DNA from: Deltaproteobacteria bacterium
GTDB lineage: Bacteria > Myxococcota_A > UBA796 > CAJQPC01
Length of the DNA stretch: 64,000 nucleotides
NCBI GenBank assembly: GCA_016717595.1
Contig: JADKFE010000030.1
Location: 39,297 to 103,296 of the forward strand
Direction: 5' to 3'
Both the position numbers and the translations under genes were made by a program. Positions 53,081 through 62,726 of the stretch are shown here, piece after piece. Under the pieces are notes generated by a model. That model was given only the letters and a program-made list of their open reading frames with translations, searched no databases and was not told where the DNA came from. Numbering within the stretch: position 1 is the first letter of the stretch; each line of letters begins with the position of its first letter.

Positions 53081-54109
53081 GCCAAGGCCTCCAAGACCGC
53101 GGCGGCGGCGCGCTCTGGCCCGTGGTGGGCCCGCACCCAGGCGTGGCCCTCTGCCCCTCGATCCCCTCCTTTGATCCAGGCGCGGATCGTCGTCGCTGCG
53201 CCTTGTACATCGTCGGGATCAGCGAGCAGCAGCCCCGGCCCCAGCGCCTCGGGCACCCCACCCGTGGCGTTGCCGATGGCCGGGGTGCCCTGCCCCATCG
53301 CCTCCAACAGACACAGCCCGAGGCCCTCAGCGCCGCTGCCGTCGGGCTCGGCGTGGGGCAGGAGCATACAGGCCGCTTTGCCACGAAGGCGCTGCAGCAC
53401 CTCGGCCCGGGGGCGGCGCCCCACCAAGGTCACGTCCGCGCCGAGCTGATCGACGAGGGCCTCGATTCGGGGCCGGGAGGGGCCGTCGCCGACGATCTCC
53501 AGGGGCCAGCCCAAGGCCGCGGCGAGGCGAACGGCGCGCTCGACCCCCTTGAGCGGGTTGAGCCGGGCGACGACGATGAGGCCTTGGCCCTCGGCCTTGG
53601 GCAGCTCCTCCGCCGCCGGGGCGGGCATCGGCACCGGGCGCCCTCGCCCACCCAAGGCCCGCAGCCGCGCCGAGAGGAAGTCGCTCACCGGCAGGCAGGC
53701 CGTGGCGACGCGCAAGAGCCGAGTGAGCGCCTCCGGGAGGCGCGTGCAGCCGGGTGAGCTCGGAGCCATGAAACCCGACGCCCACCTTCACCCCACGCCC
53801 GGCCGCCCAAGGCCCGAGGATCGCCCCGGCGGGCCAGGTGGAGAACAGCAGACGATCGCCCCGGCGCAGGCGCCAGCCGACCTGGGCGGCGACCCACTGC
53901 GCCTGCCACCGCCCCCACGACCTCCCGACCATTCGCACCACCGGGAACGGCAGCGCCGCGTCATAGGCCCGGGTCTTGGGCGCGCTGCGGGTGTACACGA
54001 CGACGTCCGCCCCGGCGCCGACCAGGGCCCGGCCCAGGTCTTCTGCCCAAGAGGCCACGCCGCCGTCACGCTCGGGCGGAAAATCAACGCTGACGAGGTG
54101 AACCTTCAC
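53077..54109 (-). CDS. Glycosyltransferase, GT4-like (frameshifted)
   Basis: Reads KVHLVSVDFPPERDGGVASWAEDLG... and GVGFHGSELTRLHAPP in the first frame, then, after a one-base excess in the GGG at about 53735-53737, EALTRLLRVATACLPVSDF... in the next frame to the stop at 53077. The joined protein (~344 residues) has a complete GT4 layout: VVARLNPLKGVERAVRLA, EIVGDG, and GLGLCLLEAMGQGTPAIG with the E-x7-type motif. Starts at GTG 54107-54109 within the stop of the preceding gene (GTGA); the frame break is read as a sequencing indel. Confidence 0.78.
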
Positions 54110-55032
54110 CGGGGGCGGCTCCCTGCTCCCGCCGAGCATATCTCACCCAGCGCGGCGAGGACGCGCTCGACGCCGAGCTCCTCCATGCAGGCGTGGTCGC
54201 CGATGGGGCAGCGGGGGCCGCCAAAACGGGCGCAAGGCCGACACGGAAGCTCCACCCCCAGGGCTGTGCCCTGCCCCGCCCACACCCAGAAGCCGTCCTC
54301 GGGGGTCGTGGGGCCAAACAGCCCGACCACGGGCACCCCCAGCGCCCCGGCGAGGTGCATCAGGCCGCTGTCGTTGGCGACGAGCGCGCGGCAGCGCTCC
54401 AGGGTGAGGAGCGTGCGCTCAAAGCCGCGCTCGGCGATGAGGCTGAGGTCATCGCGCCCCGAGCCCTCGGCGATCCGCGCCAAAAGCGGCGCCTCGGCCT
54501 CTCCGCCCAAGAGCACCACCGGGCCCTGCGCTCCCCGCGCCAGGGCCGCCCAGCGCGCCTCAGGCCATCGTTTTGTGAGGTGGGCCGCCCCGGGCGCCAA
54601 GGCCACGGCGCCGCTCTGGGCGATCGGCCCCCGCCTCATCCACGGCGTCGGGCCGAGCCGAACCCCCGCGGCCTCGGCGTACCGCTCGGCGACGTTGAGT
54701 GGCGGTGGCGCCACCTTCAAGGCCACCCGCGCCCGCCGCCTCAGCCCATGTTTGGCGATCCGAGTGGTTGGTTGGTTGACCAACATACAAACAGCGTAGC
54801 TTCGCAGAGAGCCTTGCAGGTCGATCACACGGTCCACCGGGGGCAGACGCCGGGCGAAGGACCACGGCGACTCCCCTGGCGTGAGCGCCACCACCGCCCG
54901 ACCCTCAAAGCGCTCCACCAGCGGCGCGAGCGCGGCGGAGGTGCCGAAGACCACGTCCCCCAACGCCGCGGTCACCCCGGCGGCGAGCACCACATCGCCC
55001 AAGGAGCTGAATCGTAAGACCAGCGCGCTCAC
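54106..55032 (-). CDS. Glycosyltransferase family 9 (heptosyltransferase-like)
   Basis: A 308-residue protein with the GT9 plan: opening LVLRFSSLGDVVLAAGVT (about 4-21), VIDLQGSLRSYAV near residue 97, and C-terminal LVANDSGLMHLAGALGVPVVGLFGPT with DSG-H motif (about 235-260) where the ADP-heptose binds in WaaC/WaaF. It ends with a Cys-rich stretch (CRPCARFGGPRCPIGDHACM), commonly found in GT9 enzymes. Probably builds the inner core of LPS. GTG start at 55030-55032 lies in the stop of the upstream gene. Confidence 0.83.
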   Translation of the reverse strand: MSALVLRFSSLGDVVLAAGVTAALGDVVFGTSAALAPLVERFEGRAVVALTPGESPWSFARRLPPVDRVIDLQGSLRSYAVCMLVNQPTTRIAKHGLRRRARVALKVAPPPLNVAERYAEAAGVRLGPTPWMRRGPIAQSGAVALAPGAAHLTKRWPEARWAALARGAQGPVVLLGGEAEAPLLARIAEGSGRDDLSLIAERGFERTLLTLERCRALVANDSGLMHLAGALGVPVVGLFGPTTPEDGFWVWAGQGTALGVELPCRPCARFGGPRCPIGDHACMEELGVERVLAALGEICSAGAGSRPR

Positions 55033-55889
55033 CGGCGCTCCGCCGCGCCGACCGCCGCCAACACCGTCTCCGGCGAGATCCTGAGGCAAGGCACGCCCGG
55101 GTAAGGGCAGCGTTTTTTGTAGCAGGGGCGGCAGGCCAGCGCTGGGCCCTCCACGGCGACGCTGCCCGCGGGGCCCGTGCGCGCCGGGGCCGTGCTGCCG
55201 TACACCACGACGGTCGGCACCCCCGCCGCCCGGGCGAAGTGCGCCACGCCGGAGTCGTTGGAGACGAGCGCCCGGGCCCGCCGCAAGCTCGCGGCCAGGG
55301 TGGGCAACGGCAGGCCGACTCGTACCTCTCCAGGCCCATCCCAGCGCTCACCGGGGCCGACGTAGACCACGACGGGGCCCGGCGCCGCCTCGATCAGCGC
55401 CTCAAACCCACGCCACATCACCGGGGCGCCTGAAGGGCTCAGCGGGTTCAGCGCGAGGTGGCCCTCGGGCACGTCTACGCCGCCCTCGTCGTCCGGTCGG
55501 GCGGCGTAGCGCGGCGCGCCCTCCGCGGTGAGCCCGAGCCGCGCCACCAAGGCCGCGTACTCCTCGGCCCGGTGCCCGACGCCGGGCTCCACCACATCGG
55601 TCAGAAGCGCGCCGCGCCAGTCTGCGCGAACCCCAACCCGCCGGGGGATTGCTCGCGCCTCCCAGGCCACCCGAAAGCTCGGCGGGAACAGCACGGCGAG
55701 CTCAGCCTCCGGCGCCGATCCCCGGGGGATCACCGTGGCGTCCAGGTCGCGGTAGAGCGCCTCCCCCCAGGCCGGCGCGGCGATGATCAGCGTGTCGCAG
55801 GCCCGCCGCAGGGCCGTGAGCGCAGGGAGCGCCATGACCCCGTCGCCGAGATGGTTCGGAGCGCGAGCGTACACCCGGCCAAGACGCAC
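55029..55889 (-). CDS. Glycosyltransferase family 9 (heptosyltransferase-like)
   Basis: A 286-residue GT9 enzyme, closest in plan to WaaF: YARAPNHLGDGVMALPALTALR at the start, HLALNPLSPSG near residue 145, and LVSNDSGVAHFARAAGVPTVVVYGST (about 205-230), with the Cys-rich ending CRPCYKKRCPYPGVPC. GTG start (55887-55889) with GGAG six bases upstream. First of the five overlapping transferase genes; the unknown TPR-like gene upstream is 52 bases away. Confidence 0.83.
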   Translation of the reverse strand: MRLGRVYARAPNHLGDGVMALPALTALRRACDTLIIAAPAWGEALYRDLDATVIPRGSAPEAELAVLFPPSFRVAWEARAIPRRVGVRADWRGALLTDVVEPGVGHRAEEYAALVARLGLTAEGAPRYAARPDDEGGVDVPEGHLALNPLSPSGAPVMWRGFEALIEAAPGPVVVYVGPGERWDGPGEVRVGLPLPTLAASLRRARALVSNDSGVAHFARAAGVPTVVVYGSTAPARTGPAGSVAVEGPALACRPCYKKRCPYPGVPCLRISPETVLAAVGAAERR

Positions 55890-55941
55890 GACGGGGCTCC
55901 ACGGTGAGATGAGCGCAGCCTAAGCGCCGAGCGCGCGGGCG

Positions 55942-57330
55942 CTAGGGCACAAGATCGTCGATGCGCTGGCCTCCGCCCAAGGACTCCGGCGGCGGGATCT
56001 GCAGCGCGCGCAGCGTCTCTAAGGTGGCGAAGCGCGCGGCGTAGAGGCGCATCGTGAGGCTGACGCCCAAGGTGATCCCGGCGCTGACGATCACCACCGG
56101 CGCGGCGGTGCCCGCGAAGAACAGCCCCAAGGCCACGCAGCCCAAGAGCGCGCCCGCCGTGGCGAACCAAGACCAGCCTTGAAGGGCGATCCACAGCCCA
56201 CGCAGCTCGCCCAGAAGCTCCTCGTCTTCAGCCCGGGCCTCACCCCTGGCCTGCCCCATGAGCACGGCGCCGCCGCGTAGGTCACCTCCGCGCACCCGCA
56301 ACAGCGCGCGCAGGATCGTCACCGGGAACAGGAGGCGGCCCCCTCGGGCGGCCATCTCAAAGGCCGCGGAGGCGTCGTCCGCGCGACCTTGGCGCAGCCG
56401 GGCGAGGCCGACGTAGTAGTGAAACACCGGATCTGTGGGCAGGTAATGTACGCCGATGAGCCCAGCGGCCTCACAAGAGTCATACGCGCCAACGGACTCA
56501 GCCACGACGGCGGTGGCCAGGGCGACGGGGCGGCGGAACGGCCCGCTGGTGAGCGCGTCCTCAAGGCGCTTGAGCGCGCCCATGGAGTCGCCGCTGGAGA
56601 GCATCCGCAGGGCGTCGGTGTAGGGATCTTGCCGCGCGCGCTCGGCGGCCTCCATCATCTCGAGCTGCTCTTCTTGCTCGGCGATGGCGACGCGCTCTTT
56701 CCACTGCTCTAAGGCGTCGTTTGGGGTGCTCGTGCCGCTGAGGATGAGGCCGCAGTCGGCGGTGTGGTGAAACGCGACGACGCTCTCGACCAGCTCACCC
56801 TGGGCCACCCGAAGAAGCCGCAGCATGGCGAAGAACGCCTCGCGGCCCTCGCAGGCGCCGTGGTGCTCAAACCTGAACAAGTAGAGCAGGTTGGAGCGCT
56901 CGGCGTGGTTGAGCTTCACCCACCACATCTGGTAGTGCTCGTCGTCGTGGACCCAGACGATCTGCAGCTCGTCGAGGTTCTCTTCTTCCTCGAAGTAGCG
57001 GCGCAAGAAGGCCGCGACCTCTCCGGCGAGGGGCCCCACCTGTAGAACAGGGCCCTCTTGGCTGCGGATGCCCGCCCAGCCATACCGCGCAAGATAAGAC
57101 TTGCGGAGCTGCTCGATGCGCGCCCGGCAGTGGTTCACCTCGGCGCGGGCGACCTCTTGATCGGGGTAACGGCTCATGGCGCTGGCGATGCGCCGCTGGT
57201 AGAGCCGCACCGAGGCCTCAAAGCTGTAATGGCGCACGACGCCGTCCCGGCTGACGATCTCAACCGGAAACTCCACGAGCTGGTTGTAATCCTTGCTCGT
57301 GTAGCGTCGGAGCTTTTTCGCTTGTTCCAT
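55942..57330 (-). CDS. Unknown protein with helical repeats and C-terminal membrane hairpin
   Basis: A 462-residue protein. Residues ~1-230 form a domain without match: basic N-terminus (EQAKKLRRYTSKDYNQLVEF), then DELQIVWVHDDEHYQMWW and a helical stretch. About 255-385 has TPR-like patterns (DPVFHYYVGLARLRQGRADDASAAFEMAARGG). Around 400-445 are two strongly hydrophobic segments (SWFATAGALLGCVALGLFF, APVVIVSAGITLGVSLTM) that form a membrane hairpin. No signal peptide. The start is the ATG at 57328-57330, following AAGGGCC; its position at the head of the sugar-transfer genes does not by itself give a function. Confidence 0.68.
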   Translation of the reverse strand: MEQAKKLRRYTSKDYNQLVEFPVEIVSRDGVVRHYSFEASVRLYQRRIASAMSRYPDQEVARAEVNHCRARIEQLRKSYLARYGWAGIRSQEGPVLQVGPLAGEVAAFLRRYFEEEENLDELQIVWVHDDEHYQMWWVKLNHAERSNLLYLFRFEHHGACEGREAFFAMLRLLRVAQGELVESVVAFHHTADCGLILSGTSTPNDALEQWKERVAIAEQEEQLEMMEAAERARQDPYTDALRMLSSGDSMGALKRLEDALTSGPFRRPVALATAVVAESVGAYDSCEAAGLIGVHYLPTDPVFHYYVGLARLRQGRADDASAAFEMAARGGRLLFPVTILRALLRVRGGDLRGGAVLMGQARGEARAEDEELLGELRGLWIALQGWSWFATAGALLGCVALGLFFAGTAAPVVIVSAGITLGVSLTMRLYAARFATLETLRALQIPPPESLGGGQRIDDLVP

Positions 57331-57560
57331 CCGCTGGCCCTTGGGATGACAAAGATAGCACCTCCGCGCCGAGACTGACGGGCAGATCCCCACGGCGAGG
57401 TTGAACGAAATAGACGCTACACTGACGACGTAGCCCTCCACAGCAGACGGCGTGACTACGCCTGGAGGCGATTCTGGCTCTGCGACTTCTTCGAGCTGAG
57501 ACTGATGAGCGTGACCTCATCGCCGCCGCCGCGCGGGGCGATGAGGAGGCGCAATCGGCC

Positions 57561-58076
57561 TTGATTCAGCGCTACACCCCCTCGGTGTACCGCTTCTGCG
57601 CCCGGATGCTCCGCGACGACGAGGACGCCCGGGACGCCGCCCAGAACACCTTGGTGAAGGTGATCCGCAACCTCCACCGCTACGATCCTGAGCGCAAGTT
57701 CTCGACCTGGGTGTTCGGCATCGCCCGCAACACCGCCATCGATGAGCAGCGCCGCCGCCGCTTCACCACGGAGCTCGGCGACCGGGATCTCGCCGACACC
57801 CGCTCCTCTCCCCTGGAGGAGACCTCCCGCCAAGAGCGCGCCGAGCGGCTTCACGAGGCCCTGGGCCAGCTCCCGCCGATGTACCGCGAGGTGCTGGTGC
57901 TCTACCACTTTGAGCACTTCAAGTACCAAGAGATCGCCGAGACCCTCGAGCTTCCCCTGGGCACGGTGATGAACCGCATCTTCCGCGCCCGGCGCCGCCT
58001 GCGTGAGCTGTATGAGGCCGCGGAGCTGCCTGAGGCGCCCGGCGTTCACGGCGTCGTCGCCGGGGCTGGAGGTTAA
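57561..58076 (+). CDS. ECF-type sigma-70 factor
   Basis: Alternative sigma factor of about 190 residues. Region 2 reads RYTPSVYRFCARML, DARDAAQNTLVKVIRNLHRYDPERKFSTWVFGIARNTAID; region 4 reads YREVLVLYHFEHFKYQEIAETLELPLGTVMNRIFRARR. Homology in this frame clearly continues upstream (ERDLIAAAARGDEEAQSA, from about 57507), but the frame holds only CTG codons there; a plausible ATG at 57505-57507 is one base out of frame. I list the in-frame TTG at 57561, but the true start is probably 57505 with a one-base indel in the reading. The anti-sigma gene follows one base after the stop. Confidence 0.85.
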   Translation: MIQRYTPSVYRFCARMLRDDEDARDAAQNTLVKVIRNLHRYDPERKFSTWVFGIARNTAIDEQRRRRFTTELGDRDLADTRSSPLEETSRQERAERLHEALGQLPPMYREVLVLYHFEHFKYQEIAETLELPLGTVMNRIFRARRRLRELYEAAELPEAPGVHGVVAGAGG

Positions 58077-58077
58077 C

Positions 58078-58575
58078 GTGCACGTCCATGATGACCTCCT
58101 GCGCCGCTTCGTAGACGGCGCCTTAGACGACGAGGTCGCGGCGAGCGTCGCGATTCACCTCGATTCCTGCAGCCGCTGCGCCACCCGCGCCGCCACGCTG
58201 GAGCCCCTCGCCTTGGCCTTCGCCGCCGTGGACGACCCCATCGTCCCCGCGGAGCTCCCCCACGACATCCTCACGGCGATTCACGCCCCGCCGGTCCCGG
58301 TGATCGAGCCCACCTTAGGCGCTGAGCTTGGCCTCGCCTTGGCCTTGGCCGCCGCCGCCGCGCTCCTCGTCGTGCTCACCGGCGACGGCCCGGCGCTGAT
58401 GGTCGACGCCGCCGCGGCCATGGGCGGGGCCAGCGCGGCCTTCGGCGCCTTGTCCTTAGACCTCGTAGAGCCCGGCGCGGCGCTCCTGGGGCTCAGCCTC
58501 GGCGCGGCCCTGCTGATGGCCCTGGGCGCCACCCGAGATCTGCTCGGGCGCGTGTTCAGCCCCGGCCGAGTCTAA
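58078..58575 (+). CDS. Anti-sigma factor with zinc-finger (zf-HC2) domain
   Basis: A 165-residue membrane protein beginning with GTG, seven bases after GGAGG. The N-terminal cytoplasmic part has the zinc-binding anti-sigma pattern H27-x3-C31-x2-C34 (HLDSCSRC), which holds the cognate sigma factor inactive. Residues ~85-160 contain three hydrophobic stretches (LALALAAAAALLVVL and two Gly/Ala-rich segments), so it should be anchored in the inner membrane and respond to an envelope signal. It follows the sigma gene at a distance of one base and precedes the bactofilin-like gene, a likely target or co-regulated partner. Confidence 0.85.
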   Translation: MHVHDDLLRRFVDGALDDEVAASVAIHLDSCSRCATRAATLEPLALAFAAVDDPIVPAELPHDILTAIHAPPVPVIEPTLGAELGLALALAAAAALLVVLTGDGPALMVDAAAAMGGASAAFGALSLDLVEPGAALLGLSLGAALLMALGATRDLLGRVFSPGRV

Positions 58576-58576
58576 G

Positions 58577-59552
58577 ATGTGGCTCACCCTGACCCTCGCG
58601 GCCCTCGCCCAAGAGGCGCCGCCACAGGAGCCTGCGCTGAACGGGGCCGCGCCAGAGAGGCGGCCCCCGACGCCCTGCTCGACGACCTGCGATCCTCACC
58701 GAGCGCGAAGAGCGCATGTGGATGATCATCGAGCGCCAACGCGGGATCTCAAAGAGCTGCGTGATCGTGTCGATGAGCTGGAGCGGGCCGGAGGGACATC
58801 GCCCGAGCTCGGCGTCGGCGGCGTCGGCGGCGTGCAGGGCAAGCCCGTCATCGTGCGTGTGGGCGAGGTCACCCCCAAAGCGACGAGCTTTGGCGCCCCC
58901 TTGCTCGTCTACGGCACGGTTCGCGGCGACGCCGTGGCGTTCGGCGCGGACGTGATCGTCTATGACTCCGGCAAAGTGACCGGTGACGCGGTGTCGATCG
59001 GCGGAGAGGTCCACGTCGAAGAGAAGGGCCGCGTGCTGGGCCGGGTGATTCACACCTTGGGTGACCCCGAGCCCCGGCGCAACCACGCGCTGTGGCGGCA
59101 AGCTCTCGGCGGCGTTCACCTTCGGGGCCCTGGGCCTGCTCGGCCTCGCGCTGTTCCCCCAGCAGGTGCGAAACGTCTCCGACGCCCTCCAGCAGGCGCC
59201 GCTGCGCGCGCTCATCGCGGGCTCGGCGTTTGGGCTGCTCGTCGGGCTCTCAAGCGTGCTGCTCGTGCTCGTCGTCATCGGCATCCCCGTCGCGGCCCTG
59301 CTCGTGCTCGTCACCCTCGCGGCCTTGGCCTTGGGCGGCGTGGCCCTGTGCCTCTCGTTGGGGGAGGCCCTGCCCGTGCCAGAGATCGCCCGACGGCGCG
59401 GCGTCGCGTTTCTGGCGGGGCTGGCCATCGTCGCGTTTGTGGGATCTCTGCCTTGGGTGGGGCCCGCCGCCCTGGCCGTCCTCGGCGCGGCGGCGCTGGG
59501 GGCCTCGGCGCGTACGCTCCTCGGCGCGAAAGACCCGCTGCGCGATCCCTGA
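58577..59552 (+). CDS. Bactofilin-like membrane protein (several frameshifts)
   Basis: Recognisable pieces in three frames: an N-terminal hydrophobic leader (WLTLTLAALAQEAP), a helical segment (LTEREERMWMIIERQR in one frame, DLKELRDRVDELERAG in another), a polymer-forming cytoskeletal (bactofilin-type) repeat block (VYGTVRGDAVAFGADVIVYD, TGDAVSIGGEVHVEEKG, about 58900-59030), then after a one-base break near 59090 a four-helix membrane region (FTFGALGLLGLALFP, LSSVLLVLVVIGIPVAALL). I count at least four indels between 58640 and 59095. The protein would carry a beta-helix scaffold attached to the membrane. It starts one base after the anti-sigma stop, so the three genes look like one transcript. 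Confidence 0.68.
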
Positions 59553-59558
59553 GGCCGC

Positions 59559-60126
59559 TCAGTTCACCAGCTCGTCGGCGCCATCCACCGTCTCACGCTG
59601 AAGGCGCAGGCCCTCCACCCGCGCGCGGGTCCAGAAGCCGCCGAGCCCGCTCGGCCTCGGCCAGCCGTCCCAGGCGGCGCGGATCTCGGGGGGCAGGTCG
59701 TCGCGGATGGCCCGATCTCGCAGCGGGCGCGCCCACAGCCACCACGCGCCGTCGGGCCACTCGATGAACACGACGAGGCCCGGCTGGGGCTCGCCGCGGC
59801 CCTTCCGCACGCCCAAGGTGCCCACCACGGCCACGGCCTCCATGCCCTCTTGACCGGCGACGGCGGCGATGAAGCGGTGGATGTCGGCCTTCTGGGCCAC
59901 GAGCGGCGGCAGGTCGTGCTGCTCCACATGGGTGCCCGAGAAGCCGAGGATGGCCCGGGCGGGGCAGGCCCTTCGCGGCGGCGGCCTCGACCACCTCGGC
60001 CAAGACAAAGCCGAGCGCGGCGGGATCCCGAGGGTGCCGCGAGAGGTCCCGGGGGCCGACCGTGCTGCGGGTGCGAACAGGGGCGAAGGAGGGGGCGCGG
60101 AGCATCGCTGATGAGTAACCGGTCAT
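59559..60126 (-). CDS. Small conserved protein of unknown function (frameshifted)
   Basis: About 189 residues after correction of a C-run near 59960-59963. The first frame gives APSFAPVRTRSTVGPRDLSRHP and ALGFVLAEVVEAAAAKGL, the second continues ARAILGFSGTHVEQHD...RFIAAVAGQEGMEAVAVVGTLG and ends WTRARVEGLRLQRETVDG. Alpha/beta-like pattern; no signal peptide; no catalytic motif recognised. Start either the ATG at 60124-60126 or the one at 60103-60105. It ends six bases from the bactofilin-like gene, convergently, and lies immediately downstream of the TPR gene on its own strand (four bases). Confidence 0.58.
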
Positions 60127-60130
60127 CCGC

Positions 60131-62512
60131 CTAGCGCGAGTCTCCGAGCCAGCGGCGTAGGCTCAACCGTTGGGGATCGAGGGCCAAGGCGGCGCGGGCC
60201 AGACCCCGGGCCTGATCTCGCTCGCCCATCGCCCACAGCGCCTGGGCGAGCAGGGCCTTCACGCCGGGATCGTTGGGCGCGGCGCCCTCGGCGCGCTGGG
60301 CGAGCTTCGCCGCCTCCCCGGCTTTGTCGGCCTGGGCCCCGGCCAAGGCGCTCAGCGCGAGGGCCAGGCCCGACTCCGCGAGATCCCCGCTGAGCTGGCC
60401 CAGCCGCTCAAAGGCCCCGGCGGCGTCGCCGCGGCGCAGCAAGAGCTGGCCCATGAGCAAGAGGCTCGAGGGCTCGGTGGGGGACTGCGTGAGGACGACG
60501 TTTTGGAGCTGCTCTGCGCGGATGCAGTCCCCGGCGCCGACGAGGCAGGCCTGGGACTCCAACAGCGCCAGCGCCGCCTGCAGCGAGACGTCGGCGAGGC
60601 TGGGATCGGTCTGCGCGGCCTCAAAGAGCCCCCGCGCCAGCTCTTTGCCCGCGGGCGGCGCGTAGGGGATCGCCTCGACGGGATCCCGGGGCCCGAGGAG
60701 GTCGACGTCCATGGTCGCGGTCTTGAGCAGCTCACGCGTCGCGCCGCGGGGGTCGGCCGTGCGCAAGAGGTGCGCGGCCAAGGCGTAGCGGGGCAAGATC
60801 GAGTCGGGCTGGGCCTCCCGCGCGGCCTCAAGCTCGTCTTGGGCGAGGCGCTCGCGGCCCAAGCGGGTGTAGAGCGCGGCGACCCGCAGGTGGTACCGCG
60901 CGGCCTCACGCTCGCCGACCTCGGCGGTGTCGGCGAGGCGTAAGGCGGCGTCGGCGCCGGAGATGTCGCCGCGGGCGGCCAGCAGCTCGGCGCGGGCGAG
61001 GGCGCCGGGCGGCCACTGCGGCGCGAGGTCCACCAAGGCGCCGGTCACACGCTGGGCGTCATCAAGGCGCCCCGCCGCCATCGCGGCCTGGGACGCCGTG
61101 AGCATCACCTCGCGGCGCAAGAGCACGTCGAGCTGCTTGTCCTCGGCCAAGGGCAGCAGCAGCTCCGCCGCCCCCTTGGCGTCGTTGAGGCCATAAAACT
61201 GTAACTGACCGAGGGTCATTTTTAGCGCGGCGTCGTCCGGGCGGGCTCTGTGCGCGCGGCGGGCGGCCTCGACGGCCTTCTCAAAGCGCCCTTGCTCACG
61301 GTGCAGGCGGGTGAGCAGGCCGAGCACGCCGACGTCGTCGGGGAACCGCTTGGCGTAGTCCACGAGCACACGCTCGGCCTCAGCGTACCGGGCGCTCTCT
61401 AAGCTGGCCCGCCCATAGGCCAAGGTGACGATGGGCGCGTCGGGCAGGGCCTCTTTGGCCCGGGTCAAGGCGTCGAGGGCCTCGTCGTGGCGGCCCGCGC
61501 CGACGAGCGCCCCGCCGAGGTACCACGCGCAGAGCGCGCTCTCTGGGCGCTGACCGAGGCACTCTTCAGCGCGGCGAATCGCCTCGTCATAGGAGCGCCC
61601 GGCCAAGGCGAGGCCCGGCGCGGCCTCGATGACCGCCGGGGCCTTCTCATCAAGGGCCAAGGCCCGCCGCCAGATCTGCACCGATCGTTCGCCCATCGTG
61701 GCGTCCCCGGCGGCGCCGAGCTCGGCGTACACCAAGGCGAGGCCCGCCAAGGCGTCGATGTCTTTGGGCTTCGCGGCCACCGCCACCTCAAGCTCGCGGC
61801 GCGCGTCCTCAAACGACGCCACGGTGCCCCGCAGCAGGTAGGTCTGGGCCAAGGCCACACGCTCGGGGCCCCCGGCGGCCTGGGGCCACTGGGCCTGCAG
61901 CGCGGTGATCAGCTCCTCGCCGGGGAGCCCCTGGGCCTGGGCGAGCTGATCCTCGGCCACGGACGGGTCGACGGCCTTCTTGACGGTGACCAAGGCGCCG
62001 TCGAGCACCTCGCCGCCGCTCTGCCGCAGGCTCAGGATGAGCGGGAGCTCGAGGGGGTTGAACTCAAAACGCACCATCGTCCAGCCGAGGTGAACGAGGC
62101 TGCCCAACAACAAGACCGGCGAGAGCACGGCGACGGCCCGCTGCCGGAGCCGGGTGCGGCTCAGGGCCCGGGCTTGGTCTTGGGTGCCGACGACCACGGC
62201 GAAGCGGCGATCCCCCGGCGTGAACCAAGGCGCGAAGACCGGGTGTTTCTCTAACCTGCGGAATCGCTGGGGCTCTCCGCCGCCGAGGGTCACGGCCTCG
62301 CCCACGCGGTCCCATCCGGCGAGCAGGCCCGTCTTGATCTGCCCGGCGACCTGCTCTTCAGTGAGCGGCCCGTCGGCGCGCGCGCCCTCTCGCATCACGA
62401 AGAAGTACCGGGCGCGCCCAGCCAGCTCCGCCTGACACCGATCACAGATCGGGGCGAGAGAGGCGGCGTCCTCAAGCTCTACGCCGCAGCTAAAGCAGTA
62501 GCTCCGAGCCAT
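60131..62512 (-). CDS. Zinc-ribbon, membrane-anchored TPR protein
   Basis: A 793-residue protein. N-terminal zinc ribbon C6-x2-C9...C23-x2-C26, then a GYF_2/DUF4339-like module (RYFFVMREGARADGPLTEEQVAGQIKTG, about 35-70), one membrane segment (about 125-147, VAVLSPVLLLGSLVHLGWTMV), and a long superhelix of TPR units from about 215 to the C-terminus (GRHDEALDALTRAKEAL, GRFEKAVEAARRAHRARPDD, RLGRERLAQDELEAAREAQPD). The ribbon is cytoplasmic and the repeats probably face the periplasm. ATG at 62510-62512 with GGAGGAG upstream. Such combinations are frequent in Myxococcota; the role is unknown. Confidence 0.8.
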   Translation of the reverse strand: MARSYCFSCGVELEDAASLAPICDRCQAELAGRARYFFVMREGARADGPLTEEQVAGQIKTGLLAGWDRVGEAVTLGGGEPQRFRRLEKHPVFAPWFTPGDRRFAVVVGTQDQARALSRTRLRQRAVAVLSPVLLLGSLVHLGWTMVRFEFNPLELPLILSLRQSGGEVLDGALVTVKKAVDPSVAEDQLAQAQGLPGEELITALQAQWPQAAGGPERVALAQTYLLRGTVASFEDARRELEVAVAAKPKDIDALAGLALVYAELGAAGDATMGERSVQIWRRALALDEKAPAVIEAAPGLALAGRSYDEAIRRAEECLGQRPESALCAWYLGGALVGAGRHDEALDALTRAKEALPDAPIVTLAYGRASLESARYAEAERVLVDYAKRFPDDVGVLGLLTRLHREQGRFEKAVEAARRAHRARPDDAALKMTLGQLQFYGLNDAKGAAELLLPLAEDKQLDVLLRREVMLTASQAAMAAGRLDDAQRVTGALVDLAPQWPPGALARAELLAARGDISGADAALRLADTAEVGEREAARYHLRVAALYTRLGRERLAQDELEAAREAQPDSILPRYALAAHLLRTADPRGATRELLKTATMDVDLLGPRDPVEAIPYAPPAGKELARGLFEAAQTDPSLADVSLQAALALLESQACLVGAGDCIRAEQLQNVVLTQSPTEPSSLLLMGQLLLRRGDAAGAFERLGQLSGDLAESGLALALSALAGAQADKAGEAAKLAQRAEGAAPNDPGVKALLAQALWAMGERDQARGLARAALALDPQRLSLRRWLGDSR

Positions 62513-62726
62513 CCGGGCTCCTCCGAAGCGACGAGTATACGTCAGCACAGGCCAAACCCAAGGCTCCCCCACCCCACGCCGCGACGGATCGCCGCACCGG
62601 CGCTCATGGAGCGCCCCTTGGTGGGATTCACGCGGCGCGTTATCTCAACGCTGCCAATCGCCCGAGCGCGCCTCCCCCCTGCCAATCTCCTGAGGGCGGC
62701 GGCCCGGCTCACCCAGGAAGACCACC

